Shown in pieces: positions 27,137 through 34,817 of a DNA stretch of 64,000 bases. This DNA is from CAHJXF01 sp038225855 (GTDB taxonomy: Bacteria > Pseudomonadota > Gammaproteobacteria > Burkholderiales > Burkholderiaceae_D). Below the pieces are notes generated by a model. That model was given only the letters and a program-made list of their open reading frames with translations. It had not been told where the DNA came from and made no database searches. The stretch is from NCBI GenBank assembly GCA_038225855.1, contig JBBRQU010000009.1, positions 39,019-103,018 on the forward strand, read 5' to 3'. Within the stretch, counting starts at the first letter, position 1; each line of letters starts with the position of its first letter. A program made the translations under genes and the position numbers.

Positions 27137-28510
27137 ATGCGCCGTGTCGCCCCTCTCCTCTTCGCCTTGGCCCTGACGTGCGTCGCGCATGCGCAGGACA
27201 TGCAGCTTCGCACGCCGCTGCCCTCATTCGATTCGAGCCGATCGCAAGAGATCGTGGCGCGAGTCGATCCAGCCGAGCTTCGCGCGACGATGGCGAAGCT
27301 TGTCTCGTTCGGCACTCGACACACCGCGTCTGAAACGAAGTCGGACAGGCGTGGCATCGGCGCCGCGAGACGCTGGGTGGCATCGCGCTTGGCTGCGATC
27401 TCGAACGATTGCGGCGGCTGCCTGACCATCGTGACGCCTTCGCAGACCTTCACCGGCGCGCGCTTTTCGCAAGCCACCGAAGTGATGGACATCATCGCGG
27501 TTCAACGCGGCGCCAGCGAGCCCGATCGCGTCGTGTTGATCGCGGGCCATCTCGATTCGCGCGTCACCGACATCATGAACGCGACATCGGACGCGCCGGG
27601 CGCGAACGACGACGCCTCGGGCGTGGCCGCGGCAATCGAGTCCGCGCGCGTCCTCTCAAAATACAAATTCCGCGCGACCATCGTCTATGCCGCACTGTCG
27701 GGCGAAGAGCAGGGCTTGTACGGCGGCAAGGTGCTGGCCGACCACGCGAAGGCCAACGGCTGGAAGATCGAGGCCGATCTGAACAACGACATCATCGGCA
27801 ACAGCACCGGCGAAGACGGCGTTCACGACAACACGACGGTGCGCGTGTTCTCCGAAGGGACCAAGGCGACCGAAACGCAGAAGCAGGCCGATGCGCGCCG
27901 CTATCAGGGCGGCGAGATCGACTCGCCGTCGCGCAATGTCGCGCGCTATCTCGCGCGCATCGCCGAGCGCGACCTCGACAACTTCAAGGTGAAGATGGTG
28001 TATCGCACCGATCGTTTCGGACGCGGCGGCGATCAGGTGCCGATCCTCGAAGCGGGCTATCCCGCAGTGCGCGTGACCGAGGCGCACGAGCATTACGATC
28101 GGCAGCACCAGGACGTGCGCGTCGAGAACGGCGTGCGTTACGGCGACACCATCGACGGCGTGGACTTCGACTATCTCGCGCAGGTCACGCGGCTGAATGC
28201 ATTGGGGCTCGCGGACATGGCAGCAGCTCCTGCCCCGCCGACCGGCGTGAAAATCGAAGGCGCCGTGAAGCACGACACGACCGTCAGTTGGCAACCGGTG
28301 GCGGGCGCGATCGGCTATCGCGTGTGGTGGCGCGACACGACGGCGCCGCAATGGCAATACCAGCGCGAGCTGCGTGTCGACAGCGGATCGACGATGCGTC
28401 TCGTGCTGAAGAACATCGTGATCGACGACTGGGCTTTCGGGGTGTCGTCGGTTGCCGTGGATGGAAGCGAGTCGCCGATCGTGTATCCGGGGGATGCAGG
28501 GGCGTTTTGA
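27137..28510 (+). CDS. secreted M28-family metallopeptidase with C-terminal Fn3 domain
   Basis: 457 residues with a signal peptide (RRVAPLLFALALTCVAHA). The M28 aminopeptidase core (about 40-350) shows the zinc ligands in AGHLDSR, GANDDASG, the Glu pair in SGEEQGLYG, a later Asp/Asn region (DLNNDIIGNS) and the last His in TEAHEHYDRQHQ. A fibronectin-III-like domain (about 360-457) follows. It would act in the periplasm or outside the cell on peptides. The ATG at 27137 was preferred to an in-frame GTG at 27125. Divergent from rpsO, convergent with the methyltransferase gene. Confidence 0.88.
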   Translation: MRRVAPLLFALALTCVAHAQDMQLRTPLPSFDSSRSQEIVARVDPAELRATMAKLVSFGTRHTASETKSDRRGIGAARRWVASRLAAISNDCGGCLTIVTPSQTFTGARFSQATEVMDIIAVQRGASEPDRVVLIAGHLDSRVTDIMNATSDAPGANDDASGVAAAIESARVLSKYKFRATIVYAALSGEEQGLYGGKVLADHAKANGWKIEADLNNDIIGNSTGEDGVHDNTTVRVFSEGTKATETQKQADARRYQGGEIDSPSRNVARYLARIAERDLDNFKVKMVYRTDRFGRGGDQVPILEAGYPAVRVTEAHEHYDRQHQDVRVENGVRYGDTIDGVDFDYLAQVTRLNALGLADMAAAPAPPTGVKIEGAVKHDTTVSWQPVAGAIGYRVWWRDTTAPQWQYQRELRVDSGSTMRLVLKNIVIDDWAFGVSSVAVDGSESPIVYPGDAGAF

Positions 28511-28593
28511 ATCGCCGATGAAATTCGCATCCCGTTTTCCGATGCTGCCTGAACCCTGGTCAAGGCATCGGCAACGCCTTGCGATGACGTCCT

Positions 28594-29370
28594 TCATCGC
28601 GCCTTGCCGAACACGATGACGTGCTGCCACGGCAGCGTCGCGATCGTTTCCTTCCAGACCAGCCCCGAGGCCGCGGCTTCCTTGCGCACCTGCACCTCGC
28701 TCATCTTGTGATGCGGCTTGATCGGCACCGAAGCATCTTCGGCGCGATATTCGACGAACACCACGCGACCGTCGGGCTTCAACGAACGTGCGATCGCGTC
28801 GAGCATTTCGCGTGGGTGATCTAACTCGTGATAGACGTCGACCATCAGCACCAGATCGACAGCGCCCGGGGGTAGGCGCGGATCGGTGATCGTGCCGAGG
28901 ATGCCTTTTACATTGCGCGCGGCGTGCTTCTTCATTTCGCGATCGAGCAGCGTCAGCATCTCGGGCTGCACGTCGACCGCGAGCACGCGGCCCGAGGGAC
29001 CGACACGCTCGGCCATGCGCCAACTGTAATAGCCCGTGCCCGCGCCGATATCCGCAACCGTCATGCCGGGCTCGAGCGCAAGCGCGCGCAGCAACAGGTC
29101 GGGCCGCTCTTCCACCGCGCGCTCGTCGCGCTCGAGCCACGCCGCGCCCTCGTGCCCCATCACGCCCGCGGTTTCGCGGCCCATGTAAACGATGCCGGTG
29201 CCGTCGGGACTCGGCGCGACGCGTGTGTAGAACTGCGCGTCGCGCGCGCCTGAAGGCAAGCACACGGCGAGCGCGATCGCGAGCATGACCACGCGCGTCA
29301 TCCGCGTCATCCGCCAGACCCATCGGCGCATCGCGCGCGTGAGGCCTCCGGTATCGCCCAACTTGCTCAT
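28594..29370 (-). CDS. class I SAM-dependent methyltransferase with N-terminal signal/anchor
   Basis: 258 residues. The SAM-binding motif VADIGAGTGYYSWRMAE, then LAVDVQPEM and VDLVLMVDVYHELDHP, define a class I methyltransferase. Unusually, the N-terminus has basic residues followed by a hydrophobic run (VVMLAIALAVCLPSGA) that looks like a signal peptide or anchor, although SAM is cytoplasmic. The ATG at 29370 overlaps the rlmB stop (ATGA). The methyl acceptor is unknown. A later start would remove only part of the hydrophobic segment's leader. Confidence 0.82.
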   Translation of the reverse strand: MSKLGDTGGLTRAMRRWVWRMTRMTRVVMLAIALAVCLPSGARDAQFYTRVAPSPDGTGIVYMGRETAGVMGHEGAAWLERDERAVEERPDLLLRALALEPGMTVADIGAGTGYYSWRMAERVGPSGRVLAVDVQPEMLTLLDREMKKHAARNVKGILGTITDPRLPPGAVDLVLMVDVYHELDHPREMLDAIARSLKPDGRVVFVEYRAEDASVPIKPHHKMSEVQVRKEAAASGLVWKETIATLPWQHVIVFGKAR

Positions 29371-30128
29371 CGTTTCGCCCCGCCTTTCATCGTGCGTTGT
29401 CGAACCGTCTCGAAGAGACACACGCCGCTCGCGACCGAGACGTTGAGGCTTTCCACCGCGCCCTGCATCGGAATCCGCACCAGTAGATCGCAGGTCTCGC
29501 GCGTGAGGCGTCGCATGCCTTCACCTTCGGCGCCGAGCACCCACGCGGTCGGTCCGGCGAGATCGATGTCGTGGATCGAAGCCTCGGCAGCGTCGCTCGT
29601 GCCGACGATGCGAATGTCGCGCTCCTTCAATTCGCGCAGCGTGCGCGCGAGATTCGTCACGGTGATGTAGGGGACGGTCTCGGCAGCGCCGCTCGCGACC
29701 TTCGCAGCCGTTGCGTTGAGTCCCGCCGCCCTGTCCTTCGGCGCGACCACGGCATGCACGCCCGCGCCATCGGCGACGCGCAGACACGCGCCGAGGTTGT
29801 GGGGATCGGTGATGCCGTCGAGGATCAACAGCAGCGCAACCTGATCGGGCGCGAGTGCATCGAGCAGATCGTCGAGGCTCACCGCAAGCCGGACCTCGTC
29901 GGCGAGCGCGACCACGCCCTGATGGGGCGCGTGTCCGCACAAGCCGTCGAGCCGATGCGCGTCCACGACCATCGGCTTGACGCCCGCCTCTTCGGCGCGC
30001 GCGATCAGGCTCTTCATGCGCGCATCGCGGCGCTGGGCATCGACGTACAACTCGCGCACGCTCGTCGCATCGTGACGCAAGCGCGCGGACACCGCGTGAA
30101 ATCCGAAGAGAGCGCGCGGGCGCGCCAT
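29367..30128 (-). CDS. rlmB: 23S rRNA (guanosine(2251)-2'-O)-methyltransferase
   Basis: SpoU-family (SPOUT) RNA methyltransferase, 253 residues. N-terminal substrate-binding domain (FGFHAVSARLRH...), then motifs LLILDGITDPHNLGACLRVAD, WVLGAEGEGMRRLTRE and MQGAVESLNVSVASGVCLFE, which form the trefoil-knot SAM site. Methylates G2251 in the peptidyl transferase P loop. ATG at 30128 begins one base after the rnr stop, the classic rnr-rlmB pair. Long upstream frame (to 30353) overlaps rnr and was rejected. Confidence 0.95.
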   Translation of the reverse strand: MARPRALFGFHAVSARLRHDATSVRELYVDAQRRDARMKSLIARAEEAGVKPMVVDAHRLDGLCGHAPHQGVVALADEVRLAVSLDDLLDALAPDQVALLLILDGITDPHNLGACLRVADGAGVHAVVAPKDRAAGLNATAAKVASGAAETVPYITVTNLARTLRELKERDIRIVGTSDAAEASIHDIDLAGPTAWVLGAEGEGMRRLTRETCDLLVRIPMQGAVESLNVSVASGVCLFETVRQRTMKGGAKR

Positions 30129-30129
30129 G

Positions 30130-32805
30130 TCAACGCTTCTGTTGACGGCCGTTCTTGGCGGCCGCGGCCTTGATCGAGGCCTTGCGCGCAGTGCGGTCAG
30201 CCTGCGGACCGGCAGCCTTGACGTGACCCGCTTCCGCGTGCCGCGACTCGGTGGCGGGAGTGCGTCTGTCATCGCGCTTGTCGTGATCGCGCGGCTTGGC
30301 GGCGCGCTTGCCCGCGGTACGCGACGCGCCCTTGCGTGCGCCCGGGTGTGCAACGTTCGCGTCGCCCGGCAATACGCCGCGCATCAACTCCTGATAGCTG
30401 CTGCCGCGCACCAGCCTGAATTCGATCTTGCGTGCCTCGAGATCGACGCGAGACACCTGGACCGACACCGGGTCGGTGAGGCGGTAACGCTGGCCGGTGC
30501 GCTCGCCGCGCAATTCGTGCATCGCCTCGTTGAACTGGAAGTAATCGGTGCCCAGTTCGGAAACGTGCACCAGTCCTTCGACGAAGAGACCGTCGAGAGT
30601 CACGAAGATTCCGAACGGCGCGACGCCCGTGACGGTGCCTCGGAACTGCTCGCCCACCTTCTCGCGCATGAAGTAGCACTTGAGCCACGCGAGCACATCG
30701 CGGCTGGCCTCGTCGGCGCGGCGTTCGTTGGCCGAGCACTGCAGGCCGAACTGTTCCCAGATGCCGTGTATGTGTTGCCGGTCGCCCGCGTCCGTCACTT
30801 CGTCTGCAACGACCGCGTGTGCGCGCTGACCCTTGTGGGCGCGCGGCGCGATGGGGCGAGTCGATGCATCGTCGTCGTCCACATCGCGATCGGGCAATCG
30901 CGGCACGTAGGTCCTGCCGTCCATCAAGGCCTTGAGGACGCGATGGACGAGCAGGTCGGGATAGCGACGAATCGGCGACGTGAAATGCGCATACGCGGGA
31001 TACGCGAGGCCGAAGTGGGCGCCGTTGTCAGGTGAATAGATCGCCTGTTGCATCGAGCGAAGCATCATCGTTTGCAGCAGATCCGCATCGGGACGATCCT
31101 TGATGCGCGCGGCAAGCGCCGCATAGTCGCTGCCATGCGGATCGTCTCCGCCCGCGAGCGACAGGCCGAGCGTCTTCAGGAACGCGCGCAGATTGGCGAG
31201 CTTCTCGGGCGTGGGACCGTCGTGCACGCGATAGAGGCCCTCGTGCTTCTTCCTCGTCATCAGGTCGGCCGCGCACACGTTGGCCGACAGCATGCATTCC
31301 TCGATCAGCTTGTGCGCGTCGTTGCGCGTGCGCGGCAGGATCTCTTCGATCTTGCCTTGCGCATCGGCGACGATATAGGTCTCAGTCGTATCGAAGTCGA
31401 TAGCCCCGCGCGTCGCCCGCGATGCCGCGAACGCGTGATAGACCGCGTAGAGATGCTGGAGCTGCGGGACCACATCGCGCCGTGCGTGTGCAGTCGGACC
31501 CTCGGGCGCCGAGAGTACTGCCCACACCTCGTTGTAGGTCAGGCGCGCGGCCGAATGAATCACCGCGTTGTAGAACTGATAGCCCGTGACCTCTCCGTCG
31601 GCGCCGACCGTCATGTCGCACACCACGGCGAGCCGATCGACATGCGGATTCAGCGAGCACAGGCCGTTGGAAATCTTCTCGGGCAGCATCGGGATCACGC
31701 GGCGTGGGAAGTACACCGATGTGCTGCGCTCGAATGCGTCGCGATCGAGTGCGGTGGCGGGCGCGACGTAGTGGCTGACGTCGGCGATCGCGACAAGCAG
31801 GCGCCAACCCTTCTTCTTGCCTTCGAGCGATTCGCAATACACCGCGTCGTCGAAGTCGCGCGCATCTTCGCCGTCGATGGTGACGAGCGGCACATCGGTG
31901 AGGTCGACGCGGCCGACGCGATCGCCCGCCTGCACTGCGTCTGGCAAGGCGGCTGCTTCGGTCGTCGCCGCGGGCGAGAAGATGTGCGGCACGTCGAACT
32001 TGCGCACCGCGATCTCGATTTCCATGCCGGGGTCGTCGATCTCGCCCAATACCTCGTCGATGCGACCGATCGGCTGCGAGTAGCGCGACGGCTGTTCGAC
32101 GATCTCGACCGTCACGACTTGTCCCGGCTGCGCCTTCTTCATCTCGCCCGGGGGGATCAGGATGTCGTGCTTGATGCGTTGGTCTTCGGGCACGACCACG
32201 AACACGCCGCGCTCGGAGAGCAAGCGCCCTACCAGGCGCTTGGTGCGGCGCTCGGTGACTTCGACGATCGTGCCCTCGGGCTTGCCGCGATAGTCGGTGC
32301 CGGTCAGCCTCGCGAGTACGCGATCGCCGTGCAGGACCTTGAGCATCTCCTTGGGCGCGAGCCAAATGTCGGGACCGTCGCGGTCGTCGCGAATCAGGAA
32401 GCCGTAGCCGTCGCGATGACCGACGACGCGGCCGGCGATGAAGTCGAGCTTGTTGGCCAGCAGCAGTACACCCTTGCGATTGGGCATCAACTGGCCGTCG
32501 CGCTCCATCGCGGACAGGCGGCGCTCGAAGCCCGACATCTCATCGACAGTCACGCCCAGGCGCTCCGCCAGTTCGGCAGGCATCAGCGGCATGTTCACCG
32601 ATCTCAGTTCGGCGAGGATCGCTTCGCGCGTCGGCACCGGATATTCGAAGCGACTGCTGTCGCCGTCTGAAGCATGGATTGCGCGACTGACGGGCTTGGT
32701 GGACACCGTCGAAGAAATCGCCGTTTCCCGAGTCAAAATCGCGGTGCCTAGCAGCGCGGCTGTGGTGCGCGACTTGGCGCCGCGAGCCGGTTTTTCGTTT
32801 GACAA
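30130..32805 (-). CDS. rnr: ribonuclease R
   Basis: Hydrolytic 3'-5' exoribonuclease, about 891 residues. Winged-helix region (FEYPVPTREAILAEL...), cold-shock domains, RNB catalytic domain with TIDGEDARDFDDAVY (the metal-binding Asp cluster), HFTSPIRRYPDLLVHR, then an S1 domain (FRGTVTGVAPFGIFVTLDGLFVEGLVHVS) and a Lys/Arg-rich tail of about 80 residues. No ATG lies near the expected N-terminus; TTG at 32805 has a GAAAGAG box and is my choice. An in-frame GTG downstream is an alternative. The open frame continues through the tRNA-Leu gene on the other strand, which cannot be coding. Confidence 0.93.
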   Translation of the reverse strand: MSNEKPARGAKSRTTAALLGTAILTRETAISSTVSTKPVSRAIHASDGDSSRFEYPVPTREAILAELRSVNMPLMPAELAERLGVTVDEMSGFERRLSAMERDGQLMPNRKGVLLLANKLDFIAGRVVGHRDGYGFLIRDDRDGPDIWLAPKEMLKVLHGDRVLARLTGTDYRGKPEGTIVEVTERRTKRLVGRLLSERGVFVVVPEDQRIKHDILIPPGEMKKAQPGQVVTVEIVEQPSRYSQPIGRIDEVLGEIDDPGMEIEIAVRKFDVPHIFSPAATTEAAALPDAVQAGDRVGRVDLTDVPLVTIDGEDARDFDDAVYCESLEGKKKGWRLLVAIADVSHYVAPATALDRDAFERSTSVYFPRRVIPMLPEKISNGLCSLNPHVDRLAVVCDMTVGADGEVTGYQFYNAVIHSAARLTYNEVWAVLSAPEGPTAHARRDVVPQLQHLYAVYHAFAASRATRGAIDFDTTETYIVADAQGKIEEILPRTRNDAHKLIEECMLSANVCAADLMTRKKHEGLYRVHDGPTPEKLANLRAFLKTLGLSLAGGDDPHGSDYAALAARIKDRPDADLLQTMMLRSMQQAIYSPDNGAHFGLAYPAYAHFTSPIRRYPDLLVHRVLKALMDGRTYVPRLPDRDVDDDDASTRPIAPRAHKGQRAHAVVADEVTDAGDRQHIHGIWEQFGLQCSANERRADEASRDVLAWLKCYFMREKVGEQFRGTVTGVAPFGIFVTLDGLFVEGLVHVSELGTDYFQFNEAMHELRGERTGQRYRLTDPVSVQVSRVDLEARKIEFRLVRGSSYQELMRGVLPGDANVAHPGARKGASRTAGKRAAKPRDHDKRDDRRTPATESRHAEAGHVKAAGPQADRTARKASIKAAAAKNGRQQKR

Positions 32806-32826
32806 ATTACTCTTTCTCTTTAAACT
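32799..32826 (+). promoter_or_regulatory. sigma-70 promoter for tRNA-Leu(CAG)
   Basis: A perfect -35 TTGACA (32799-32804), 16-base spacer and TAAACT (32821-32826, four of six consensus). The predicted start is about 50 bases before the mature tRNA. The -35 box overlaps the proposed TTG start codon of rnr on the opposite strand. Confidence 0.6.
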
Positions 32827-32885
32827 GCCCGGCTCGCTGGAGCGAATGGGCGTTGCACGTTGAACACCGTCGTTTTCTCTATCGG

Positions 32886-32970
32886 GCCCAGGTGGCGGAA
32901 TTGGTAGACGCACATGGTTCAGGTCCATGCGCCGCAAGGTGTGGGGGTTCGAGTCCCTTCCTGGGCACCA
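32886..32970 (+). tRNA. tRNA-Leu (anticodon CAG)
   Basis: 85-base class II tRNA with encoded CCA. Acceptor GCCCAGG/CCTGGGC, anticodon stem CATGG/CCATG around TTCAGGT (anticodon CAG, Leu CUG, the major Leu codon in this GC-rich genome), long variable arm, T-loop GTTCGAGTC. Confidence 0.97.
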
Positions 32971-32974
32971 TCAT

Positions 32975-33000
32975 AAAGGTTCGCGAAGCGAACCTTTTTC
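32975..33000 (+). terminator. intrinsic terminator of tRNA-Leu(CAG)
   Basis: AAAGGTTCGC, loop GAA, GCGAACCTTT followed by TTC, five bases after the tRNA CCA end. A decayed second copy of this block is at 33137. Confidence 0.85.
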
Positions 33001-33057
33001 ATTTCAGGTTTTGCCCAGGAGCAAGGCGCCTGCGCGCTTCGCGGTGGGACTCGAAAG

Positions 33058-33079
33058 GGTTTCGCTTGCGAGCGAAACC
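33058..33079. repeat. hairpin between the two tRNA-Leu 3'-end copies
   Basis: GGTTTCGCT, loop TGCG, AGCGAAACC: a nine-base stem resembling the tRNA terminator stem. Next to it, on the opposite strand, is GAGTCCC preceded by TTC (33046-33054), similar to a tRNA T-arm, so this may be an inverted third relic. Confidence 0.5.
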
Positions 33080-33110
33080 GGGTTCGCGCGGATGTCGTCA
33101 ATGCGTGACC

Positions 33111-33167
33111 GAGTCCCTTCCGAAGTTCCATCATAAGGTTCGCAGCGCGAACCCTTTTCATTCCAGG
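33111..33167 (+). pseudogene. decayed duplicate of the tRNA-Leu 3' end and terminator
   Basis: Aligned by hand to 32951-33008, about 47 of 58 positions match, with one single-base gap: GAGTCCCTTC, CCATCATAA, GGTTCGC, GCGAACC and TTTTCATTYCAGG are shared. It covers the T-arm, the CCA end and the terminator hairpin; the terminator stem (33137-33153) can still fold. The acceptor-strand part (CTGGGCA) is lost, so it cannot be a tRNA. The 409-base gene-free stretch 32971-33379 holds this relic, three hairpins and the PEP-CTERM promoter. Confidence 0.75.
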
Positions 33168-33303
33168 TTCGCCGAGCGCATGCGGCGGCGAAATCGCAAG
33201 TTCCGCTCGCAAGCCATATCAGGTGTCGAAAACATTTACAAACAGACGCCTCGACAATCCCAGTCCAAGTCATAAGTATATGTATCGACAATTTATTCCC
33301 ATA

Positions 33304-33320
33304 CTGGCATTGGTCTTGCT
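33304..33320 (+). promoter_or_regulatory. sigma-54 (-24/-12) promoter of the PEP-CTERM gene
   Basis: CTGGCATTGGTCTTGCT matches the sigma-54 consensus TGGCAC-N5-TTGC with GG at 33306-33307 and GC at 33318-33319, exactly ten bases apart. The start of transcription would be near 33331, giving a leader of about 50 bases. Upstream, TCGACAAT occurs twice (33251 and 33285) and TGTCGA at 33224: possible activator sites. Sigma-54 control of PEP-CTERM genes by the PrsK/PrsR pair is established for such systems. Confidence 0.72.
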
Positions 33321-33379
33321 TCACTCTCTGATGTCTCAAATCCAACATCAACTGCATTCGTGCTCAGGGAGCAAGAAAA

Positions 33380-34198
33380 ATGAAACTTCACTCTAAATTG
33401 CTGGCGTCGCTGACGGCAACGGCTGGCCTGCTGTGCGCTTTTGCGGGGCCTGCGCAAGCTGCCGCAATACATGACGCCGGATTGTTCACCACCGTGCTTC
33501 CGGCCAATGACGACGGCTCCACCGCCCTGGTCGCGCTGGGATTCAACATCAACTTCTTCAGCGCGATGTTCAGCGGCTTGTATGTCAACAACAACGGCAA
33601 CACCACTTTCACCGGACCGCTGGGTGTATTCACCCCCTTCCCTCTGCTGACTACCGCAACGCCCATACTGGCTCCCTTCTTTGCCGATGTGGACACGCGC
33701 GGCGCCGGCAGCGGTCTGGTTCAGTACGGGCAAGCGACGCTGGGAGGTCGCAACGTATTCGGAGTGAACTGGATCAACGTGGGCTACTTCGGCTCGCACG
33801 TGAACAAGCTGAACAGCTTCCAGATGATTTTGACGGACCGTTCAGATACCGGTGCGGGTAACTTCGACTTCCAGTTCAACTACGACCAAATCCAGTGGGA
33901 AACAGGCGACGCGAGTGGTGGTGTGAACGGCTTGGGCGGCTCGTCGGCGCGCGTGGGTTACTCCAACGGTATCGCGACCGCATTCGAACAACCCGGGTCC
34001 GCGATCAATGGCGCCTTCCTGGACAGCAACCTTGCCCTTGGCCTGATTCACAACTCGCGCCTGTCGTCAGTACTCGGTCAATACAACTTCCAGGTTCGCA
34101 ATGGTCAAGTCATCAACATCCCTGAACCCGGTTCGCTGGCTCTGATCGGGCTCGGACTGGTTGGCTTGGGTCTCTCGCGCCGTCGCAAGATTCGCTAG
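33380..34198 (+). CDS. PEP-CTERM sorting-domain protein with nidogen-like domain
   Basis: 272 residues: signal peptide (cleavage after about residue 27, AGPAQA-A), a nidogen-like (NIDO) extracellular domain (about 55-190: LYVNNNGNTTF, ILAPFFADVDTRG, FGVNWINVGYF, NSFQMILTDRSD) and a C-terminal PEP-CTERM tail: PEPGSLALIGLGLVGLGLSRRR. PEP-CTERM proteins are processed by an exosortase (EpsH type), which must be encoded elsewhere, and go to the cell surface or exopolysaccharide matrix. GGGAG box upstream; own sigma-54 promoter and terminator, so it is a single-gene unit. Base composition is lower in GC than its neighbours. Confidence 0.93.
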   Translation: MKLHSKLLASLTATAGLLCAFAGPAQAAAIHDAGLFTTVLPANDDGSTALVALGFNINFFSAMFSGLYVNNNGNTTFTGPLGVFTPFPLLTTATPILAPFFADVDTRGAGSGLVQYGQATLGGRNVFGVNWINVGYFGSHVNKLNSFQMILTDRSDTGAGNFDFQFNYDQIQWETGDASGGVNGLGGSSARVGYSNGIATAFEQPGSAINGAFLDSNLALGLIHNSRLSSVLGQYNFQVRNGQVINIPEPGSLALIGLGLVGLGLSRRRKIR

Positions 34199-34215
34199 AG
34201 CATCAAGCACTGAAA

Positions 34216-34243
34216 AAAAGCCCACCTCCCCGGTGGGCTTTTC
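34216..34243 (+). terminator. bidirectional terminator, PEP-CTERM gene / phosphoribosyltransferase gene
   Basis: AAAGCCCACC, loop TCCCC, GGTGGGCTTTT. The A-run before and the T-run after make it active in both directions, serving the PEP-CTERM gene and the convergent purA operon. Confidence 0.9.
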
Positions 34244-34267
34244 ATTTGGATCGCGGCACTACGCATC

Positions 34268-34807
34268 CTAGCGCAACCCCCGCCTGATCCACGCCTCCAA
34301 CTGTTGCGGCCTCAAACTGTCGTACTCCTCGAAAGGCTGGTGGATCCAGGGATTGTTCGGCAGGTGCTCGACGAAGTAGTCAGGCTCGACCTTGGACGAC
34401 CCCTTCCACCAGATCACCGCACTCTTCACTTCGGTCACTTCGGGAAAGCGGCGCTTCAAATGCAGACCGACCTTCTCGAGCGTCATGCCGGAATCGACCA
34501 GGTCGTCGACCAGCAACACGCGCCCGCCGAAGGTGCCGCGGCTCATCGTGATGTATTGCGCGATGTCGAGCTCGCCCTGCTTGGTGCCGTCGTCTTCTCG
34601 ATACGAACTGGTGGAGAGTATGGCGAGCGGCAGATCGAAAATGCGCGACACCACGTCACCCACGCGCAACCCGCCGCGCGCGAGGCACAGGATCTGATCG
34701 AACTTCCATCCCGACTCGTGAATCGCGAGGCACAGGCGCTCGATCATTCGATAGTAGTCGTCGTACCCGAGCCAGAGATCGGAGTCGGTCGATGCGGGAA
34801 CGCTCAT
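34268..34807 (-). CDS. phosphoribosyltransferase (purine type)
   Basis: 179 residues. The PRPP-binding loop VLLVDDLVDSGMTLEKV (about 96-112) and CLARGGLRVGDVVSRIFDLP are typical of the xanthine/hypoxanthine phosphoribosyltransferase group. It would salvage a purine base using PRPP in the cytoplasm. It follows purA by ten bases with a GAGGAG box, a common betaproteobacterial pair, so salvage and the first AMP-specific step are co-expressed. Base specificity cannot be assigned. Confidence 0.88.
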   Translation of the reverse strand: MSVPASTDSDLWLGYDDYYRMIERLCLAIHESGWKFDQILCLARGGLRVGDVVSRIFDLPLAILSTSSYREDDGTKQGELDIAQYITMSRGTFGGRVLLVDDLVDSGMTLEKVGLHLKRRFPEVTEVKSAVIWWKGSSKVEPDYFVEHLPNNPWIHQPFEEYDSLRPQQLEAWIRRGLR

Positions 34808-34817
34808 CGGCGACTCC

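Noticed and set aside
32806..32937. Extension of rnr upstream to an ATG at 32937
   Set aside because: It would translate through the complement of tRNA-Leu and gives no RNase R-like sequence.
33058..33079. Hairpin considered as a third terminator
   Set aside because: No T-run on either strand; kept only as a repeat.
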